The notes under the pieces are model-generated. The model was not told the origin of the DNA. It made no database searches and saw nothing but the letters and a program-made list of their open reading frames with translations. From the NCBI GenBank assembly GCA_019449655.1, contig JAHQXD010000001.1, forward strand, positions 183,624-247,623: DNA of 64,000 nucleotides. Reading direction: 5' to 3'. Source of the DNA: Ferrigenium straubiae. GTDB lineage: Bacteria; Pseudomonadota; Gammaproteobacteria; Burkholderiales; Gallionellaceae. Both the position numbers and the translations under genes were made by a program. Position 1 is the first letter of the stretch. Each line of letters starts with the position of its first letter. This document shows positions 18,626 to 29,182 of this stretch, piece after piece.

Positions 18626-19135
18626 TCAACAGACCAACAGTGCTGCCAGTGCCGCGTCGTAATTCGGCTCATTCTTGATCTCGCCGACCAGTTCGGTGTA
18701 ACGCACCACGTTGCTTTCGTCCAGCACGATTACCGCACGGGCCGCCAGCCCGGCCAGCACGCCGCTCGCGATCGCCACGCCGTAGTTGCGCAAAAACTCC
18801 CGGCCGCGCATCACGGACAGGTTGACCACGTTGTCCAGCCCTTCGCTGGAGCAGAAGCGCGACATGGCGAACGGCAGGTCGGCGGAGATGTTGATCACCA
18901 CAACATTGTTCTGCATGCTCGCGGCCTGGTTGAAGCGGCGTGCGGAAGCCTGGCAGGTCGGCGTGTCCAGGCTCGGCACGATGTTCAGCACCTTGCGCTT
19001 GTTGCCGAAGCTGGCCAGGGTGATGTCCTGCAAATCCTTGTTCACCAGCGAGAAGGCCGGCGCGGCTTGTCCTGTTTTGGGGAAGTTGCCGTTCAGTTGT
19101 ACGGGGTTGCCGCCGAGGGTAGTGCTGTGTGTCAT
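18626..19135 (-). CDS. tpx: Thiol peroxidase Tpx
   Basis: A 169-residue atypical 2-Cys peroxiredoxin that reduces H2O2 and alkyl peroxides with thioredoxin. The peroxidatic Cys61 sits in LDTPTCQAS, and the resolving Cys95 in MSRFCSSEG, as in the E. coli enzyme. ATG 19135 is chosen because GGAG lies 7 nt upstream; the TTG four codons earlier overlaps that SD. It is monocistronic and convergent with dnaB. Confidence 0.95.
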   Translation of the reverse strand: MTHSTTLGGNPVQLNGNFPKTGQAAPAFSLVNKDLQDITLASFGNKRKVLNIVPSLDTPTCQASARRFNQAASMQNNVVVINISADLPFAMSRFCSSEGLDNVVNLSVMRGREFLRNYGVAIASGVLAGLAARAVIVLDESNVVRYTELVGEIKNEPNYDAALAALLVC

Positions 19136-19355
19136 GTTGTTCTCCAAGATTGAAATAAATGGCGTGATGCCGCGGGTTGTAAATTTTTTTCCCGCTTGCA
19201 GCTTAAATCGGGTTTGGGCCGGAAAACCCTGACGTGCGTCAACTAAATTGCGTTAAGTTCGAAGTGCGGCCATTCAGGTTGCGGGCAATTTAAGGCAATG
19301 CATCCTTTGTAGCTTCCCGTGGCAATCCGCCTTCATGGTTGCGCGCGATTTCCGT

Positions 19356-19384
19356 TTGTAGCCTGCAACGCTTTCGGATACAAT
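19356..19384 (+). promoter_or_regulatory. Promoter of tRNA-Val
   Basis: TTGTAG at 19356-19361 and TACAAT at 19379-19384 with 17-nt spacing, 11 nt before the mature tRNA. Confidence 0.7.
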
Positions 19385-19395
19385 GCGACCCCATT

Positions 19396-19472
19396 AGGCG
19401 CGTAGCTCAGCTGGTTAGAGCACTACCTTGACATGGTAGGGGTCGTTGGTTCGAGTCCAATCGTGCCTACCA
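19396..19472 (+). tRNA. tRNA-Val (GAC)
   Basis: A 77-nt cloverleaf. The acceptor AGGCGCG pairs with CGTGCCT, the D arm is AGCTCAGCTGGTTAGAGC, the anticodon arm is CTACC-TTGACAT-GGTAG with anticodon GAC, the T arm is GTTCGAGTC, and CCA is encoded. It lies 47 nt upstream of thrS, which may be partly co-transcribed. Confidence 0.96.
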
Positions 19473-19519
19473 ACATTTCGAGTGCGGCGTTGCCGCACTT
19501 TGTATTTCCGGGAACCGAT

Positions 19520-21433
19520 ATGCCAGTCATCACCTTGCCGGACGGTTCGCAGCGCAGTTTTGCGCAACCCGTCACCGTCGCCGACGTTGCGTCCAGCATC
19601 GGCGCGGGTCTGGCGCGTGCCGCACTCGCGGGCAAGGTGGATGGCAAGGTGGTGGATACCTCGCATCTGATTGAGCAGGATGCCGCGCTCGCGATCGTCA
19701 CCGACAAGGATGCGGACGGCGTGGAGATCATCCGTCATTCCACCGCGCACCTGCTGGCGCATGCGGTGAAGGAGCTGTTTCCCGATACGCAGGTGACCAT
19801 CGGGCCGGTCATCGAGAACGGCTTCTATTACGATTTTTCCTACAAGCGCCCGTTTACGCCGGAAGACTTGGCGGCCATCGAGAAGCGCATGGGCGAGATC
19901 GCCAAACTGGATTTGCCCGTGGCGCGCCGCGTGCTGCCGCGCGACGAGGCGGTGGCGTACTTCAAGCATATCGGCGAGCAGTACAAGGCCGAGATCATAG
20001 CGTCGATCCCGGCAGACCAGGACGTGTCGCTGTACAGCGAGGGCGAATTCACCGACCTGTGCCGCGGCCCGCATGTGCCATCCACCGGCAAGCTGAAGGC
20101 CTTCAAGCTGATGAAGCTCGCGGGCGCCTACTGGCGCGGCGACTCGAAAAACGAGATGTTGCAGCGCATCTACGGCACGGCTTGGGCAAAGAAGGAAGAG
20201 CTGGACGCCTACTTGCACCAGATCGAGGAAGCCGAGAAGCGCGACCACCGCAAGCTCGGCAAGCAACTCGAACTGTTTCACATGCAGGATTCATCGCCCG
20301 GCATGGTGTTCTGGCATCCCAAGGGCTGGACGCTGTGGCAGGAAGTCGAGCAATACATGCGCCGCAAGTTCCGTGAGCACGGCTATCAGGAAGTGCGCAC
20401 GCCGACCATCATGGATCGTACCCTGTGGGAGAAATCCGGCCACTGGGAAAACTACCGCGACAACATGTTCACCACCTGCTCGGAGAACCGCGATTATGCG
20501 GTGAAGCCGATGAACTGCCCGGGGCATGTGCAGATTTTCAACCACGGGTTGCACAGCTACCGCGACCTGCCGCTGCGCCTCGCAGAATTCGGCTCCTGTC
20601 ACCGCAACGAGACTTCCGGTTCGCTGCACGGCCTGATGCGCGTGCGCGGCTTCACTCAGGACGATGCGCATATTTTCTGCACCGAAGACCAGGTGCAGTC
20701 CGAGGTGTCGAACTTCATCGTGATGCTCAACGAGGTATACCGCGATTTCGGCTTCAACGAGGTGCTGGTCAAGCTGTCCACCCGCCCGGAGAAACGCGTC
20801 GGCTCCGACGAGACCTGGGACAGGGCCGAGGCCGGCCTCGCGTCGGCGCTGCAGCAGAACGGACTGGAGTATGAAGTGCAGCCCGGCGAGGGTGCGTTCT
20901 ATGGCCCCAAGGTCGAATTCACGCTGAAGGACAGCCTCGGCCGCCTGTGGCAGTGCGGCACGATCCAGCTGGATTTCAACCTGCCGGTGCGGCTGGACGC
21001 GGAGTTTGTCGACGAGGACAACAGCCGCAAGCCGCCGGTGATGCTGCACCGCGCGATCCTCGGTTCGATGGAGCGCTTTATCGGCATCCTGATCGAGCAC
21101 CATGCCGGGGCGTTCCCGCTGTGGCTGGCGCCGGTGCAGGCGGTGCTGATGAATATCTCGCAGGCGCAGGAGGAATATGTGCTGCAAGTGGCTCAAGTGT
21201 TGCGCGAAGCCGGACTGCGCGTGCAACTGGATTTGCGCAACGAGAAGATTACCTATAAAATACGCGAGCATAGCTTGCAGAAATTGCCTTATCAGCTGGT
21301 TGTCGGCGATAAGGAAGTGGCTGGAAAACTGGTGGCCGTGCGCGCCCGCAGTGGTGAGGATCTCGGACAGATGACGCTGGAAGCATTGCTTCAGCGCTTA
21401 AAGACCGAGGCAAAAGCGGGAAGCACGGCTTAG
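19520..21433 (+). CDS. thrS: Threonine--tRNA ligase
   Basis: A 637-residue class II synthetase with the TGS domain ([20 protein letters not shown]), the editing domain with [16 protein letters not shown], the catalytic core with [10 protein letters not shown] and [20 protein letters not shown] (zinc ligands Cys, His, His), and a C-terminal anticodon-binding domain ([14 protein letters not shown]). ATG 19520 matches the family N-terminus; the open frame back into the tRNA is not coding. It heads the thrS-infC-rpmI-rplT-pheST-ihfA cluster. Confidence 0.97.
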   Translation: MPVITLPDGSQRSFAQPVTVADVASSIGAGLARAALAGKVDGKVVDTSHLIEQDAALAIVTDKDADGVEIIRHSTAHLLAHAVKELFPDTQVTIGPVIENGFYYDFSYKRPFTPEDLAAIEKRMGEIAKLDLPVARRVLPRDEAVAYFKHIGEQYKAEIIASIPADQDVSLYSEGEFTDLCRGPHVPSTGKLKAFKLMKLAGAYWRGDSKNEMLQRIYGTAWAKKEELDAYLHQIEEAEKRDHRKLGKQLELFHMQDSSPGMVFWHPKGWTLWQEVEQYMRRKFREHGYQEVRTPTIMDRTLWEKSGHWENYRDNMFTTCSENRDYAVKPMNCPGHVQIFNHGLHSYRDLPLRLAEFGSCHRNETSGSLHGLMRVRGFTQDDAHIFCTEDQVQSEVSNFIVMLNEVYRDFGFNEVLVKLSTRPEKRVGSDETWDRAEAGLASALQQNGLEYEVQPGEGAFYGPKVEFTLKDSLGRLWQCGTIQLDFNLPVRLDAEFVDEDNSRKPPVMLHRAILGSMERFIGILIEHHAGAFPLWLAPVQAVLMNISQAQEEYVLQVAQVLREAGLRVQLDLRNEKITYKIREHSLQKLPYQLVVGDKEVAGKLVAVRARSGEDLGQMTLEALLQRLKTEAKAGSTA

Positions 21434-21457
21434 TATTGTCCAATTGGAGATATTGCG

Positions 21458-21982
21458 ATAGCACAAGAAAAAACGCAGCGCACCAACGAGATGATTACCG
21501 CACCGCAGGTGCGGCTCATTGGTGTCGAAAAAGAGCCCCTCGGGATCGTGACCATCGCGGAGGCGTTGCGTCTGGCGGATGAAGCAGAGCTGGATTTGGT
21601 GGAGATATCGCCATTGGCGGAGCCGCCGGTGTGTCGCATCATGGATATCGGCAAATTCAAGTATGCCGAAAGCAAGAAGCAGCACGAGGCCAAGCTTAAG
21701 CAAAAACAGGTCCAGATCAAGGAGATCAAGTTTCGCCCGGGTACGGACGAGGGCGACTACAACATCAAATTGCGCAATCTGGTCAAGTTTCTGGAAGACG
21801 GTAACAAGACCAAAATTACACTACGCTTTCGTGGTCGTGAAATGGCCCACCAGGAAATCGGTATGCGTTTGATTCAGCGCGTCCGGGATGATCTGGAAGA
21901 GCATAGTGTGGTCGAGCAGTTTCCCAAGATGGAAGGCCGGCAGATGGTGATGGTGTTGTCGCCCAAGGCCAAGAAGAAGTAG
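21458..21982 (+). CDS. infC: Translation initiation factor IF-3 (non-AUG start)
   Basis: About 174 residues: [53 protein letters not shown] and [14 protein letters not shown] are standard IF-3 text. There is no ATG, GTG or TTG at the proper N-terminus. GGAG at 21446-21449 sits 8 nt before ATA 21458 and only 2 nt before ATT 21452, so I chose ATA, with ATT as the alternative. IF-3 discriminates against non-AUG starts, and rare start codons in infC are a known device for autoregulation. The first in-frame ATG (21491) would remove conserved residues. Confidence 0.9.
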   Translation: MAQEKTQRTNEMITAPQVRLIGVEKEPLGIVTIAEALRLADEAELDLVEISPLAEPPVCRIMDIGKFKYAESKKQHEAKLKQKQVQIKEIKFRPGTDEGDYNIKLRNLVKFLEDGNKTKITLRFRGREMAHQEIGMRLIQRVRDDLEEHSVVEQFPKMEGRQMVMVLSPKAKKK

Positions 21983-21996
21983 ACGAATTCAGTTGT

Positions 21997-22042
21997 CTCG
22001 ACAGCAAGGGGATGGTCGAGGTGATGTAACAAATAGTTCCCC
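21997..22042 (+). promoter_or_regulatory. Candidate L20 autoregulatory pseudoknot before rpmI
   Basis: CTCGAC 21997-22002 pairs with GTCGAG 22015-22020. The loop contains GGGGA 22008-22012, which can pair with TCCCC 22038-22042 to give an H-type pseudoknot. In E. coli, L20 represses rpmI-rplT through a pseudoknot in the same intergenic position. The fold is by eye. Confidence 0.4.
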
Positions 22043-22115
22043 GACAAAAAGTGGTGTATGGGTTATCAAGCTTTTCCACCGGAAAACACCTGGCATCATA
22101 ATTTAAGGAGCAACC

Positions 22116-22313
22116 ATGCCCAAGATGAAAACCAAAAGCGGGGCGGCCAAGCGGTTCAAGATCCGCGCCGGTGGCAGCGTCAAACGCTCACAAGCGTTCA
22201 AGCGCCACATCCTGACCAAGAAAACCACCAAGAATAAGCGTCAGCTGCGTGGCACTGCCGAAGTCCACTCAACCAACACAGCATCGGTTCGCGCCATGTT
22301 GCCTTACGCATAA
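22116..22313 (+). CDS. rpmI: 50S ribosomal protein L35
   Basis: A 65-residue bL35: [20 protein letters not shown] and [26 protein letters not shown] precedes the ATG. It is part of the infC-rpmI-rplT block. Confidence 0.97.
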   Translation: MPKMKTKSGAAKRFKIRAGGSVKRSQAFKRHILTKKTTKNKRQLRGTAEVHSTNTASVRAMLPYA

Positions 22314-22323
22314 GGAGTAGATC

Positions 22324-22683
22324 ATGCCAAGAGTAAAACGTGGAGTAGTCGCGCGCGCCAGCCACAAGAAAGTATTGGCGCAAGCCAAGGGATATCGCGG
22401 TCGCCGCAAGAACGTCTACCGTATCGCCAAACAGGCGGTGATGAAGGCCGGGCAATATGCCTACCGTGACCGCCGCCAGAAGAAACGCCAGTTCCGCACC
22501 CTGTGGATCGCGCGTATCAATGCGGCAGCACGCGAGATGGGCCTGACCTACAGCGTGTTCATGAACGGGCTGAAGAAGGCCGACATCCAGGTCGACCGCA
22601 AGGTGCTGTCGGACATCGCCGTGTTCGACAAGCCGGCGTTTGCGCAATTCGTGGCGCAAGCCAAAGCCAGCCTCGGCGTTTAA
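22324..22683 (+). CDS. rplT: 50S ribosomal protein L20
   Basis: A 119-residue bL20: [20 protein letters not shown], then [20 protein letters not shown] and [20 protein letters not shown]. It binds 23S rRNA early in assembly and is the likely repressor acting on the rpmI leader. An AAGGAG SD precedes ATG. Confidence 0.97.
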   Translation: MPRVKRGVVARASHKKVLAQAKGYRGRRKNVYRIAKQAVMKAGQYAYRDRRQKKRQFRTLWIARINAAAREMGLTYSVFMNGLKKADIQVDRKVLSDIAVFDKPAFAQFVAQAKASLGV

Positions 22684-22700
22684 GCGCAAGCTTGAAAAAC

Positions 22701-22726
22701 AAAGGAGGCGGTAAGCCTCCTTTTTT
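22701..22726 (+). terminator. Rho-independent terminator after rplT
   Basis: A stem AAAGGAGGC / GCCTCCTTT with loop GGTAA and a T run. It may act as an attenuator between rplT and pheS. Confidence 0.88.
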
Positions 22727-22761
22727 GTTTGTGGCATTCCCTTTGGGTAGTGGTGTTATAG

Positions 22762-23745
<984 letters not shown>

Positions 23746-23755
23746 GCATATAGCG

Positions 23756-26182
23756 ATGAAATTTTCCGAAAACTGGTTGAGAACCTGGGTCAATCCGGCG
23801 CTGTCCAGCGATGAGCTGGCGCATCTGCTGACCATGGCCGGGCTGGAAGTCGAGGCGCTGGAAGCCGTTGCGCCTGCGTTCAACAACGTGGTGGTCGCCG
23901 AAGTGCTGGAAGTGGTCAAGCATCCCAATGCGGATCGCCTGAACGTGTGCCAGGTGAACGTCGGCGAGGCGCAGCCGCTGACCATCGTGTGCGGTGCGGC
24001 GAATGTCGCGGTTGGCGTAAAGGTGCCGTGCGCGCGCATCGGCGCGACCCTGCCAGGCGATTTCAACATCAAGCAGGCCAAGGTGCGCAACGTCGAATCG
24101 TTCGGCATGCTGTGTTCCGCGAAGGAACTCGGCCTGGCCGAGGAAAGCAATGGGCTGTGGCTGTTGCCCGGCGATGCGCCGGTGGGCAAGACGCTGCGCG
24201 AATACCTGGAACTGGACGACAAGCTGTTCACGCTCAAGCTCACGCCGAACCGCAGCGACTGCTCCGGCATGGCCGGCATCGCGCGCGAAGTTGCGGCGCT
24301 GACCGGCAGCCCGCTCAAGCAACTGGGAATTAAGGCTCAGCCGGTCGTGTTGTCCGAGCAATTGCCGGTCAAGGTGCTCGATGCTCAGGCCTGCCCGCTG
24401 TATTGCGGCCGCATCGTGCGTGGCGTGAATGCCGCCGCGTCGACGCCGACCTGGATGCTGCGCCGCCTGGAGCGCAGCGGCTTGCGCGGCATCAGCGCGG
24501 TGGTGGACATCACCAACTACGTGATGCTGGAGATGGGCCAGCCCATGCACGCCTTCGATCTCGCGAAGCTTTCCGGCGGCATCACGGTGCGCCGCGCGCG
24601 CGACGGCGAGGAACTGACCCTGCTCAACGAACAGACCGTGAGGCTCGACGCGGAAGTACTGGTCATTGCCGACGAGGTGCGAGCCTTGGCGCTGGCGGGC
24701 ATCATGGGCGGGCAGGGCAGCGGCGTGGAAACTGCGACGCAGGATGTATTCCTCGAAAGCGCCTTTTTCCATCCCGACACGATCGCCGGCAGGGCGCGCC
24801 GCTTCGGGCTGGCGACCGATTCCTCGTTCCGCTTCGAGCGCGGCGTGGATTTCGCGGCGACGCGCCAGGCCATGGAGCGCGCCACGCAACTGTTGCTGGA
24901 AATCTGCGGCGGTAGCGCCGGGCCTGTCGGCGAAGTGCGCGGGGAACTGCCGAAGCGCATGCCGATTGCGCTGCGCCGTTCGCGCGTCTCGCGCGTGCTC
25001 GGCATTGAACTGGACAACGCAGAGATCGCCACCCTGCTGAAGCGCCTGCAATTCGAGTTCACGACAAACGGCCCTCTCCCCAACCCTCTCCCGCAAGCGG
25101 GAGAGGGGGCGATCGCCGCCTCTGCGAGGCCTTCATCAGACGACGATTATCGCGTGACCCCGCCGAGCTTCCGTTTCGACCTCTCCATCGAGGCCGACCT
25201 GATCGAAGAACTCGCGCGTGTGCACGGCTACGACAACATTCCCGCGCTGGCGCCGCAGGCCGCGCTGTCCATGCTGCCCTACAGCGAGTCGCAGCGTCCG
25301 CTGGCGCGCATCCAGCAGATACTCGTCTCGCGCGACTACCAGGAAATCGTCAGTTACGCGTTTGTCGAAGAGCAGGCCGAACGCGAGCTGTGCGGCAATG
25401 CCGATCCAGTCGCGCTGCAAAATCCGATTGCGAGCAACATGGCGGTGATGCGCAGCAGCCTGATCGTCGGCCTGATCGGCGCATTGCGCTACAACCTGAA
25501 CCGCAAGCAGGGGAGGGTGCGCCTGTTCGAGACTGGCGCGTGCTTTGCCAAACGGAATGACGAGTACGTGCAGAGCCTGCGCTTGTCGGCCATTGCCTAC
25601 GGCACCACGCATCCCGAACAATGGAGTGCAGCCGCGAAACCGGTAGATTTCTACGACGTGAAGGCGGATGTCGAGGCGCTGTTCGCGCCCCAAGCCTTGC
25701 GCTTCGTTGCGGCAGTCCACCCGGCCCTGCATCCGGGGCGCTCCGCGCAGATTTATTGCGGTGATGAGGCGATCGGCTGGATCGGCGAGCTGCACCCGCA
25801 ATGGCAGCAGCAATACGACATGGCGCAGCCCGCCGTATGGTTCGAAGTCGAACTCGGTGCGCTGACACAAGCCAATGTGCCGCGCATGAGCGAAATCGCC
25901 AAATTCCTGCCGGTACGGCGCGATCTGGCGGTGCTGACGGACGAGGCGGTTGCCGTGCAGACCTTGCTGGACGCCATGCAGCAGGCTAACGCGCCCTATG
26001 TCCAGGAAATTGCGCTGTTCGACGTGTATCGCGGCAAGGGCGTGGAGCAAGGCAAAAAAAGCCTTGCATTCCGTGTGTTATTACAAGATACTCAAAAGAC
26101 GCTGACAGATTCGGAAATCGAACAGAGCGTCGCGCTGCTGGTGGATGTGATGCAACGGCACGGCGCGCAGCTGCGTATGTAA
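23756..26182 (+). CDS. pheT: Phenylalanine--tRNA ligase beta subunit
   Basis: An 808-residue subunit. It has a tRNA-binding OB domain (VVVAEVLEVVKHPNADRLNV), the B3/4 editing domain, B5, a catalytic-like fold, and a C-terminal FDX-ACB anticodon-binding domain (FLPVRRDLAVLTDEAV). At about residues 439-452 a REP-like repeat is read in frame as [14 protein letters not shown], in the linker around the B5 domain. The frame stays open, and the rest of the protein is normal, so the insert is tolerated. Confidence 0.97.
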   Translation: MKFSENWLRTWVNPALSSDELAHLLTMAGLEVEALEAVAPAFNNVVVAEVLEVVKHPNADRLNVCQVNVGEAQPLTIVCGAANVAVGVKVPCARIGATLPGDFNIKQAKVRNVESFGMLCSAKELGLAEESNGLWLLPGDAPVGKTLREYLELDDKLFTLKLTPNRSDCSGMAGIAREVAALTGSPLKQLGIKAQPVVLSEQLPVKVLDAQACPLYCGRIVRGVNAAASTPTWMLRRLERSGLRGISAVVDITNYVMLEMGQPMHAFDLAKLSGGITVRRARDGEELTLLNEQTVRLDAEVLVIADEVRALALAGIMGGQGSGVETATQDVFLESAFFHPDTIAGRARRFGLATDSSFRFERGVDFAATRQAMERATQLLLEICGGSAGPVGEVRGELPKRMPIALRRSRVSRVLGIELDNAEIATLLKRLQFEFTTNGPLPNPLPQAGEGAIAASARPSSDDDYRVTPPSFRFDLSIEADLIEELARVHGYDNIPALAPQAALSMLPYSESQRPLARIQQILVSRDYQEIVSYAFVEEQAERELCGNADPVALQNPIASNMAVMRSSLIVGLIGALRYNLNRKQGRVRLFETGACFAKRNDEYVQSLRLSAIAYGTTHPEQWSAAAKPVDFYDVKADVEALFAPQALRFVAAVHPALHPGRSAQIYCGDEAIGWIGELHPQWQQQYDMAQPAVWFEVELGALTQANVPRMSEIAKFLPVRRDLAVLTDEAVAVQTLLDAMQQANAPYVQEIALFDVYRGKGVEQGKKSLAFRVLLQDTQKTLTDSEIEQSVALLVDVMQRHGAQLRM
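25072..25109. repeat. Dispersed REP-like repeat, family A, copy 2 (inside pheT)
   Basis: CCCTCTCCCGCAAGCGGG core with flanking CCCTCTCCCCAA, in opposite orientation to the earP copy. It is translated in frame without breaking pheT. Confidence 0.88.
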
Positions 26183-26191
26183 GGGAGAGAA

Positions 26192-26503
26192 ATGACAACG
26201 ACGTTAACCAAGGCCGAACTGGCCGATTTGCTGTTCGAAAAAGTAGGGCTCAACAAACGCGAAGCCAAGGACATGGTGGAGGCATTCTTCGAAGAAATCC
26301 GCGCACAACTGGAGAAGGGCGAGAGCGTCAAGCTGTCCGGCTTCGGCAACTTCCAGTTGCGTGACAAACCGCAGCGCCCCGGACGCAACCCCAAAACCGG
26401 CGAGGAAATTCCGATTACCGCGCGGCGCGTGGTGACGTTCCACCCCAGCCAGAAACTGAAGACCATGGTGGAAAAGTCCTATCATGGAAAACCACAAACC
26501 TAG
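26192..26503 (+). CDS. ihfA: Integration host factor alpha subunit
   Basis: A 103-residue HU/IHF fold protein: [40 protein letters not shown] and [20 protein letters not shown]. The beta-arm proline region [10 protein letters not shown] intercalates DNA. It bends DNA for recombination and transcription. It follows pheT as in most proteobacteria and overlaps the next gene by 20 nt. Confidence 0.96.
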   Translation: MTTTLTKAELADLLFEKVGLNKREAKDMVEAFFEEIRAQLEKGESVKLSGFGNFQLRDKPQRPGRNPKTGEEIPITARRVVTFHPSQKLKTMVEKSYHGKPQT

Positions 26504-26849
26504 TTCCGAACTCCCGCCAATTCCCGCCAAGCGCTACTTCACCATCGGTGAAGTCAGCGAATTGTGCGGGGTCAAGGCGCATGTGCTGCGCTACTGGGAA
26601 CAGGAATTCACCCAGCTCAAACCGGTCAAGCGCAGCGGCAACCGTCGCTACTACCAGCACCATGAAGTGCTGCTGATCCGGCGCATCCGCGAGCTGCTGT
26701 ACGAGCAGGGTTTCACCATCAGCGGCGCACGCAACCGCCTGGATCATCCCGGTGAGGTTCAACCGCAGGTTGCTGAGCCTGCGGCCGGAATGAACGTCGC
26801 CGCATTGCGCCACGAGATTCGCGAGATTCTTGCGCTGTTGAACGCGTAA
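26484..26849 (+). CDS. MerR-family transcriptional regulator
   Basis: A 121-residue protein with an N-terminal MerR winged helix ([40 protein letters not shown]) and a short C-terminal helix without metal-binding cysteines. This is the conserved MerR-like gene found after ihfA in proteobacteria. Its effector is unknown. It overlaps the ihfA end and precedes tRNA-Pro. Confidence 0.9.
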   Translation: MENHKPSSELPPIPAKRYFTIGEVSELCGVKAHVLRYWEQEFTQLKPVKRSGNRRYYQHHEVLLIRRIRELLYEQGFTISGARNRLDHPGEVQPQVAEPAAGMNVAALRHEIREILALLNA

Positions 26850-26877
26850 AAACGCTTCATGATTCATCCCGCTCTGC

Positions 26878-26883
26878 TATAAT
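26878..26883 (+). promoter_or_regulatory. -10 box of tRNA-Pro
   Basis: A perfect TATAAT ending 9 nt before the mature tRNA; the -35 is not clear. Confidence 0.65.
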
Positions 26884-26892
26884 CCGCGCCCT

Positions 26893-26969
<77 letters not shown>

Positions 26970-26983
26970 GTTAAATCAGTAAG

Positions 26984-28015
26984 TTACGTAATATTTTCAT
27001 TTTTTTGTGGCGTATTTGTGGCGGTGCCACAGAACGTCGCGTCAATTTTCCCGCGTTCCTTGCTCTTGTCTGCACCATCTATCCACTTGGAATAGACGGT
27101 GAGAACCATATTCATATTCACATGACCTAGCTGCCGCGCTACCCACATTGGATTGGCGCCGGCCATGAGATTCAAGGTGGCATAGGTGTGGCGTGTCTGA
27201 TAGAAGGTGCGCTGTCTGATACCAAGCGCGTTAAGCGTGGGATTCCAGTAGGCACGACGAATCGGCCGCTCCTCGGTATATGGCTCTCCAGTTACCGGGT
27301 TCTCGAACACATAACCACCTTTTTTAAAAGTATGTGCCTTTTGATGTGAAAGTGCAGCCTTGGCACGAGCATTAAGCTCGACATCGCGAACCTTGAATGT
27401 CTTCGTTTCATGTTCTTCTCCAAACGTTCGGGCACGCTCGACCCTGGCGAGGCCACGCCGGTGGTCTATGTCTTTCCACTGCAGGGATATGACCTCACTT
27501 GGGCGCATGCCGGTAAAGATAGAAAATTCAATCAGGTTGGCGACTTGGTCGTCATACTTCCAGCGTAGGTATTTGACGATGCTATCAACCTCTTCCGCTT
27601 CAAGAGGATCCGGAGGCTCCTTCTGAACCTTGGCATTCTTGATCCGGCCCGCGGGATTATTTTCGATAATCCCATCGAGGTAGGCCATTTCCATGACACC
27701 GCGCAATGGAATAAGCATATTGTTTCGATTTTTTGCTTTCCAGCCTTGAGCATTTGCAAGTGCAGCTATGGTGGAATAGGTGATGTTGTCGATCTGCTCT
27801 GCGCAGAGCCTCTCTAGCCAGAATTCAAGTGCTTGGGTGTATTTTTTCAAGGTGCCAGAAGACAGGTGGCTGGATGCCGCTAACCAGCGCTTGGACATAT
27901 CCTGGAATGTAGGTATTTGCGATGGGATAGGAGCGCCCTTGGCTACCCTTGAGGTAGGGAAGTGCGCCACGAATTGTTCCTGCGTGTACATTCCTAGCGA
28001 AATTGCACGCTCAAT
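26984..28015 (-). pseudogene. int: Tyrosine integrase, C-terminal part (split by a Mu-like prophage)
   Basis: This part encodes residues 45-387 of the integrase: the core-binding domain (TFQDMSKRWLAASS onward) and the catalytic domain. Catalytic Arg is in FTGMRPSEVISL, the HxxR box in FYQTRHTYAT, the second His in QLGHVNMNM, and Tyr in LTVYSKWID. The frame is open past its first ATG (27991) up to the prophage boundary at 28015/28016. Joined to 63648-63784, after removing one copy of TCAAT, it gives exactly 1164 nt, or 387 aa plus stop. Confidence 0.92.
28011..28015. repeat. Target-site duplication, left copy (TCAAT)
   Basis: TCAAT is directly repeated at 63648-63652. The bases on either side differ, so the duplication is exactly 5 bp, as in Mu-type transposition. 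Confidence 0.92.
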
Positions 28016-28096
28016 AGTAAAGCGGCTTTGATTTTCGGACAGATAGCGTTTGATTTCAGGACGGGAATTAAAGCATAAATCGCTTGATTTCAGGAT
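28016..28096. repeat. Prophage end (Com side) with three transposase-binding-like repeats
   Basis: Three direct copies of a 13-mer near TTGATTTCAGGAC lie at 28028-28040 (TTGATTTTCGGAC), 28050-28062 (TTGATTTCAGGAC) and 28084-28096 (TTGATTTCAGGAT). They resemble the multiple end sites bound by MuA. The first 27 nt match the other phage end at 15 of 27 positions, including AGTA at the tip and TCGGA at positions 20-24. Confidence 0.75.
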
Positions 28097-28098
28097 AC

Positions 28099-28129
28099 AA
28101 ATAAACCGCCTTCACAGGCGGTTTATTTT
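28099..28129. terminator. Bidirectional hairpin terminator at the prophage end
   Basis: A 12-bp stem AAATAAACCGCC / GGCGGTTTATTT with loop TTCACA, followed by T-rich sequence on both strands. It closes the late transcript after the methyltransferase gene. Confidence 0.8.
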
Positions 28130-28133
28130 CCAC

Positions 28134-28871
28134 TTAACCACCCTTCAGACGATCTACGGCCACCTGGTAGTAATACTCGCACACCTCGATGCCGGTGAAT
28201 TCCTTGCCTTGACCGAGGGCGGCAAGGCCGGTGGTGCCGGAACCCATGAACGGGTCGAGGATGCGCTGGCCGCAGGCGCTGACCAGTTCCTCCATCAAGG
28301 GGAGCGGCTTCCCGACCTGGTGATACTTGCCGCCTGCCAACGGAGGGACGCGGAACAGGCCTGGGGAGTATTTGTCACCATTCAACGCCCCCTTGCTGCC
28401 CCAGCAGAAGAACTCCGTTTGGGCGCGAAAGCCGCCCTTGTAGGGACGCGCGCTACCGGTCTTGTCCCATACGCCAACCCCGCGCCAGGTGAATCCGGCC
28501 GCCTGGATCGCATCGGTCGTTACCGGGAGCTGCCGCCAGTCGGTAAATGCGATCATCAGGCCACCGTCGGCCAGCTTGTCGTAGCACAAGGCCATCCAGA
28601 GGGCAGACCAGTGCAGATAGGAGCGCTGATCCTTGGTGTCGCCCAGAAAGTCCGGGTACTTACTCGAACCGTTCAGGTACTTCGAGCCGGTGCCGCGCGC
28701 CCGGTCTCACTTGGACTGGCCACCGCTCGAATACGGCGGATCGGTCACGATGGCGTCAAACTGGCCGGGCAGGTTTGGAATAATTGCTAGGCAGTCGCCC
28801 CGGTACAGATCGGCACCGGCCAATTGAACGTGGTTCGAATTGTTAAAGAGCTGCTGTTCCTTGCTTGTCAT
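28134..28871 (-). pseudogene. Phage DNA methyltransferase (N6/N4 class) in the mom position, broken by a TGA
   Basis: A beta-class methyltransferase layout with motif IV DPPYSSGG first, then FTDWRQLP, then motif I DPFMGSGTTGLAAL near the C-terminus, so it would methylate adenine N6 or cytosine N4. Both parts are in the same frame, but TGA at 28707-28709 interrupts it after GGQSK. The downstream text DRARGTGSKYLNGSSKYPDF continues the family sequence. ATG 28871 has AGGAAAC 5 nt upstream. It overlaps the com gene, as mom does in Mu. The break probably abolishes activity unless the TGA is read through. Confidence 0.85.
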
Positions 28872-29031
28872 GGAGCGTTTCCTTTCGGATTGACGCTCCA
28901 TGGCGTTCTGGTTTGGGGCTCTCGGCCCTCAACTGGTTAAGCGTCCCGCAGCGGGGGCACTTGATTTCTAGTTTCGAGTAGCTGGCCTTGGCCAGCAGCT
29001 TGCTGCATTTACCGCATCGTATGGTTTCCAC
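28843..29031 (-). CDS. com: Com-like zinc-finger translational activator
   Basis: A 62-residue protein, METIRCGKCSKLLAKASYSK then EIKCPRCGTLNQL. The paired CxxC motifs and the IRC/LL/IRCPRC-type spacing match Mu Com, which opens the mom ribosome-binding site by binding mRNA. The start is GTG 29031, directly after the TAA of the upstream reading frame. Its 3' end overlaps the start of the methyltransferase gene by 29 nt, which keeps the Com-target arrangement of Mu with a methyltransferase in place of Mom. Confidence 0.85.
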   Translation of the reverse strand: METIRCGKCSKLLAKASYSKLEIKCPRCGTLNQLRAESPKPERHGASIRKETLHDKQGTAAL

Positions 29032-29182
29032 TTAACTAATCCGCGTGATAGCCTCGAACCGCTGTGTGCACAGCACGGTGCCGAGGCCAAACGCAGGCTC
29101 ATTCTGCGGAAGGTGGCCGTTACTGGTGTTCCAGCACCTGCAACGGTCGCACCGTCTTTTTTTACCAGCGCGAGTACATCAT
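29032..29182 (-). pseudogene. Small Cys-rich gene, probably frameshifted
   Basis: ATG 29182 overlaps the TGA of the upstream fibre gene (ATGA). That frame stops after six codons (MMYSRW). One frame over, coding-like text runs KKRRCDRCRCWNTSNGHLPQ, then NEPAFGLGTVLCTQRFEAIT, and ends in TAA directly before the com GTG. Loss of a CG pair from the CGCG run just after the start would explain the break. The CxxCxC motif suggests a small zinc-binding protein. I do not recognise a function. Confidence 0.4.

Noticed and set aside
27360..27626. Plus-strand open frames within the integrase C-terminal part and methyltransferase region
   Set aside because: They are shadows of int and the methyltransferase, without ribosome-binding sites or family features.
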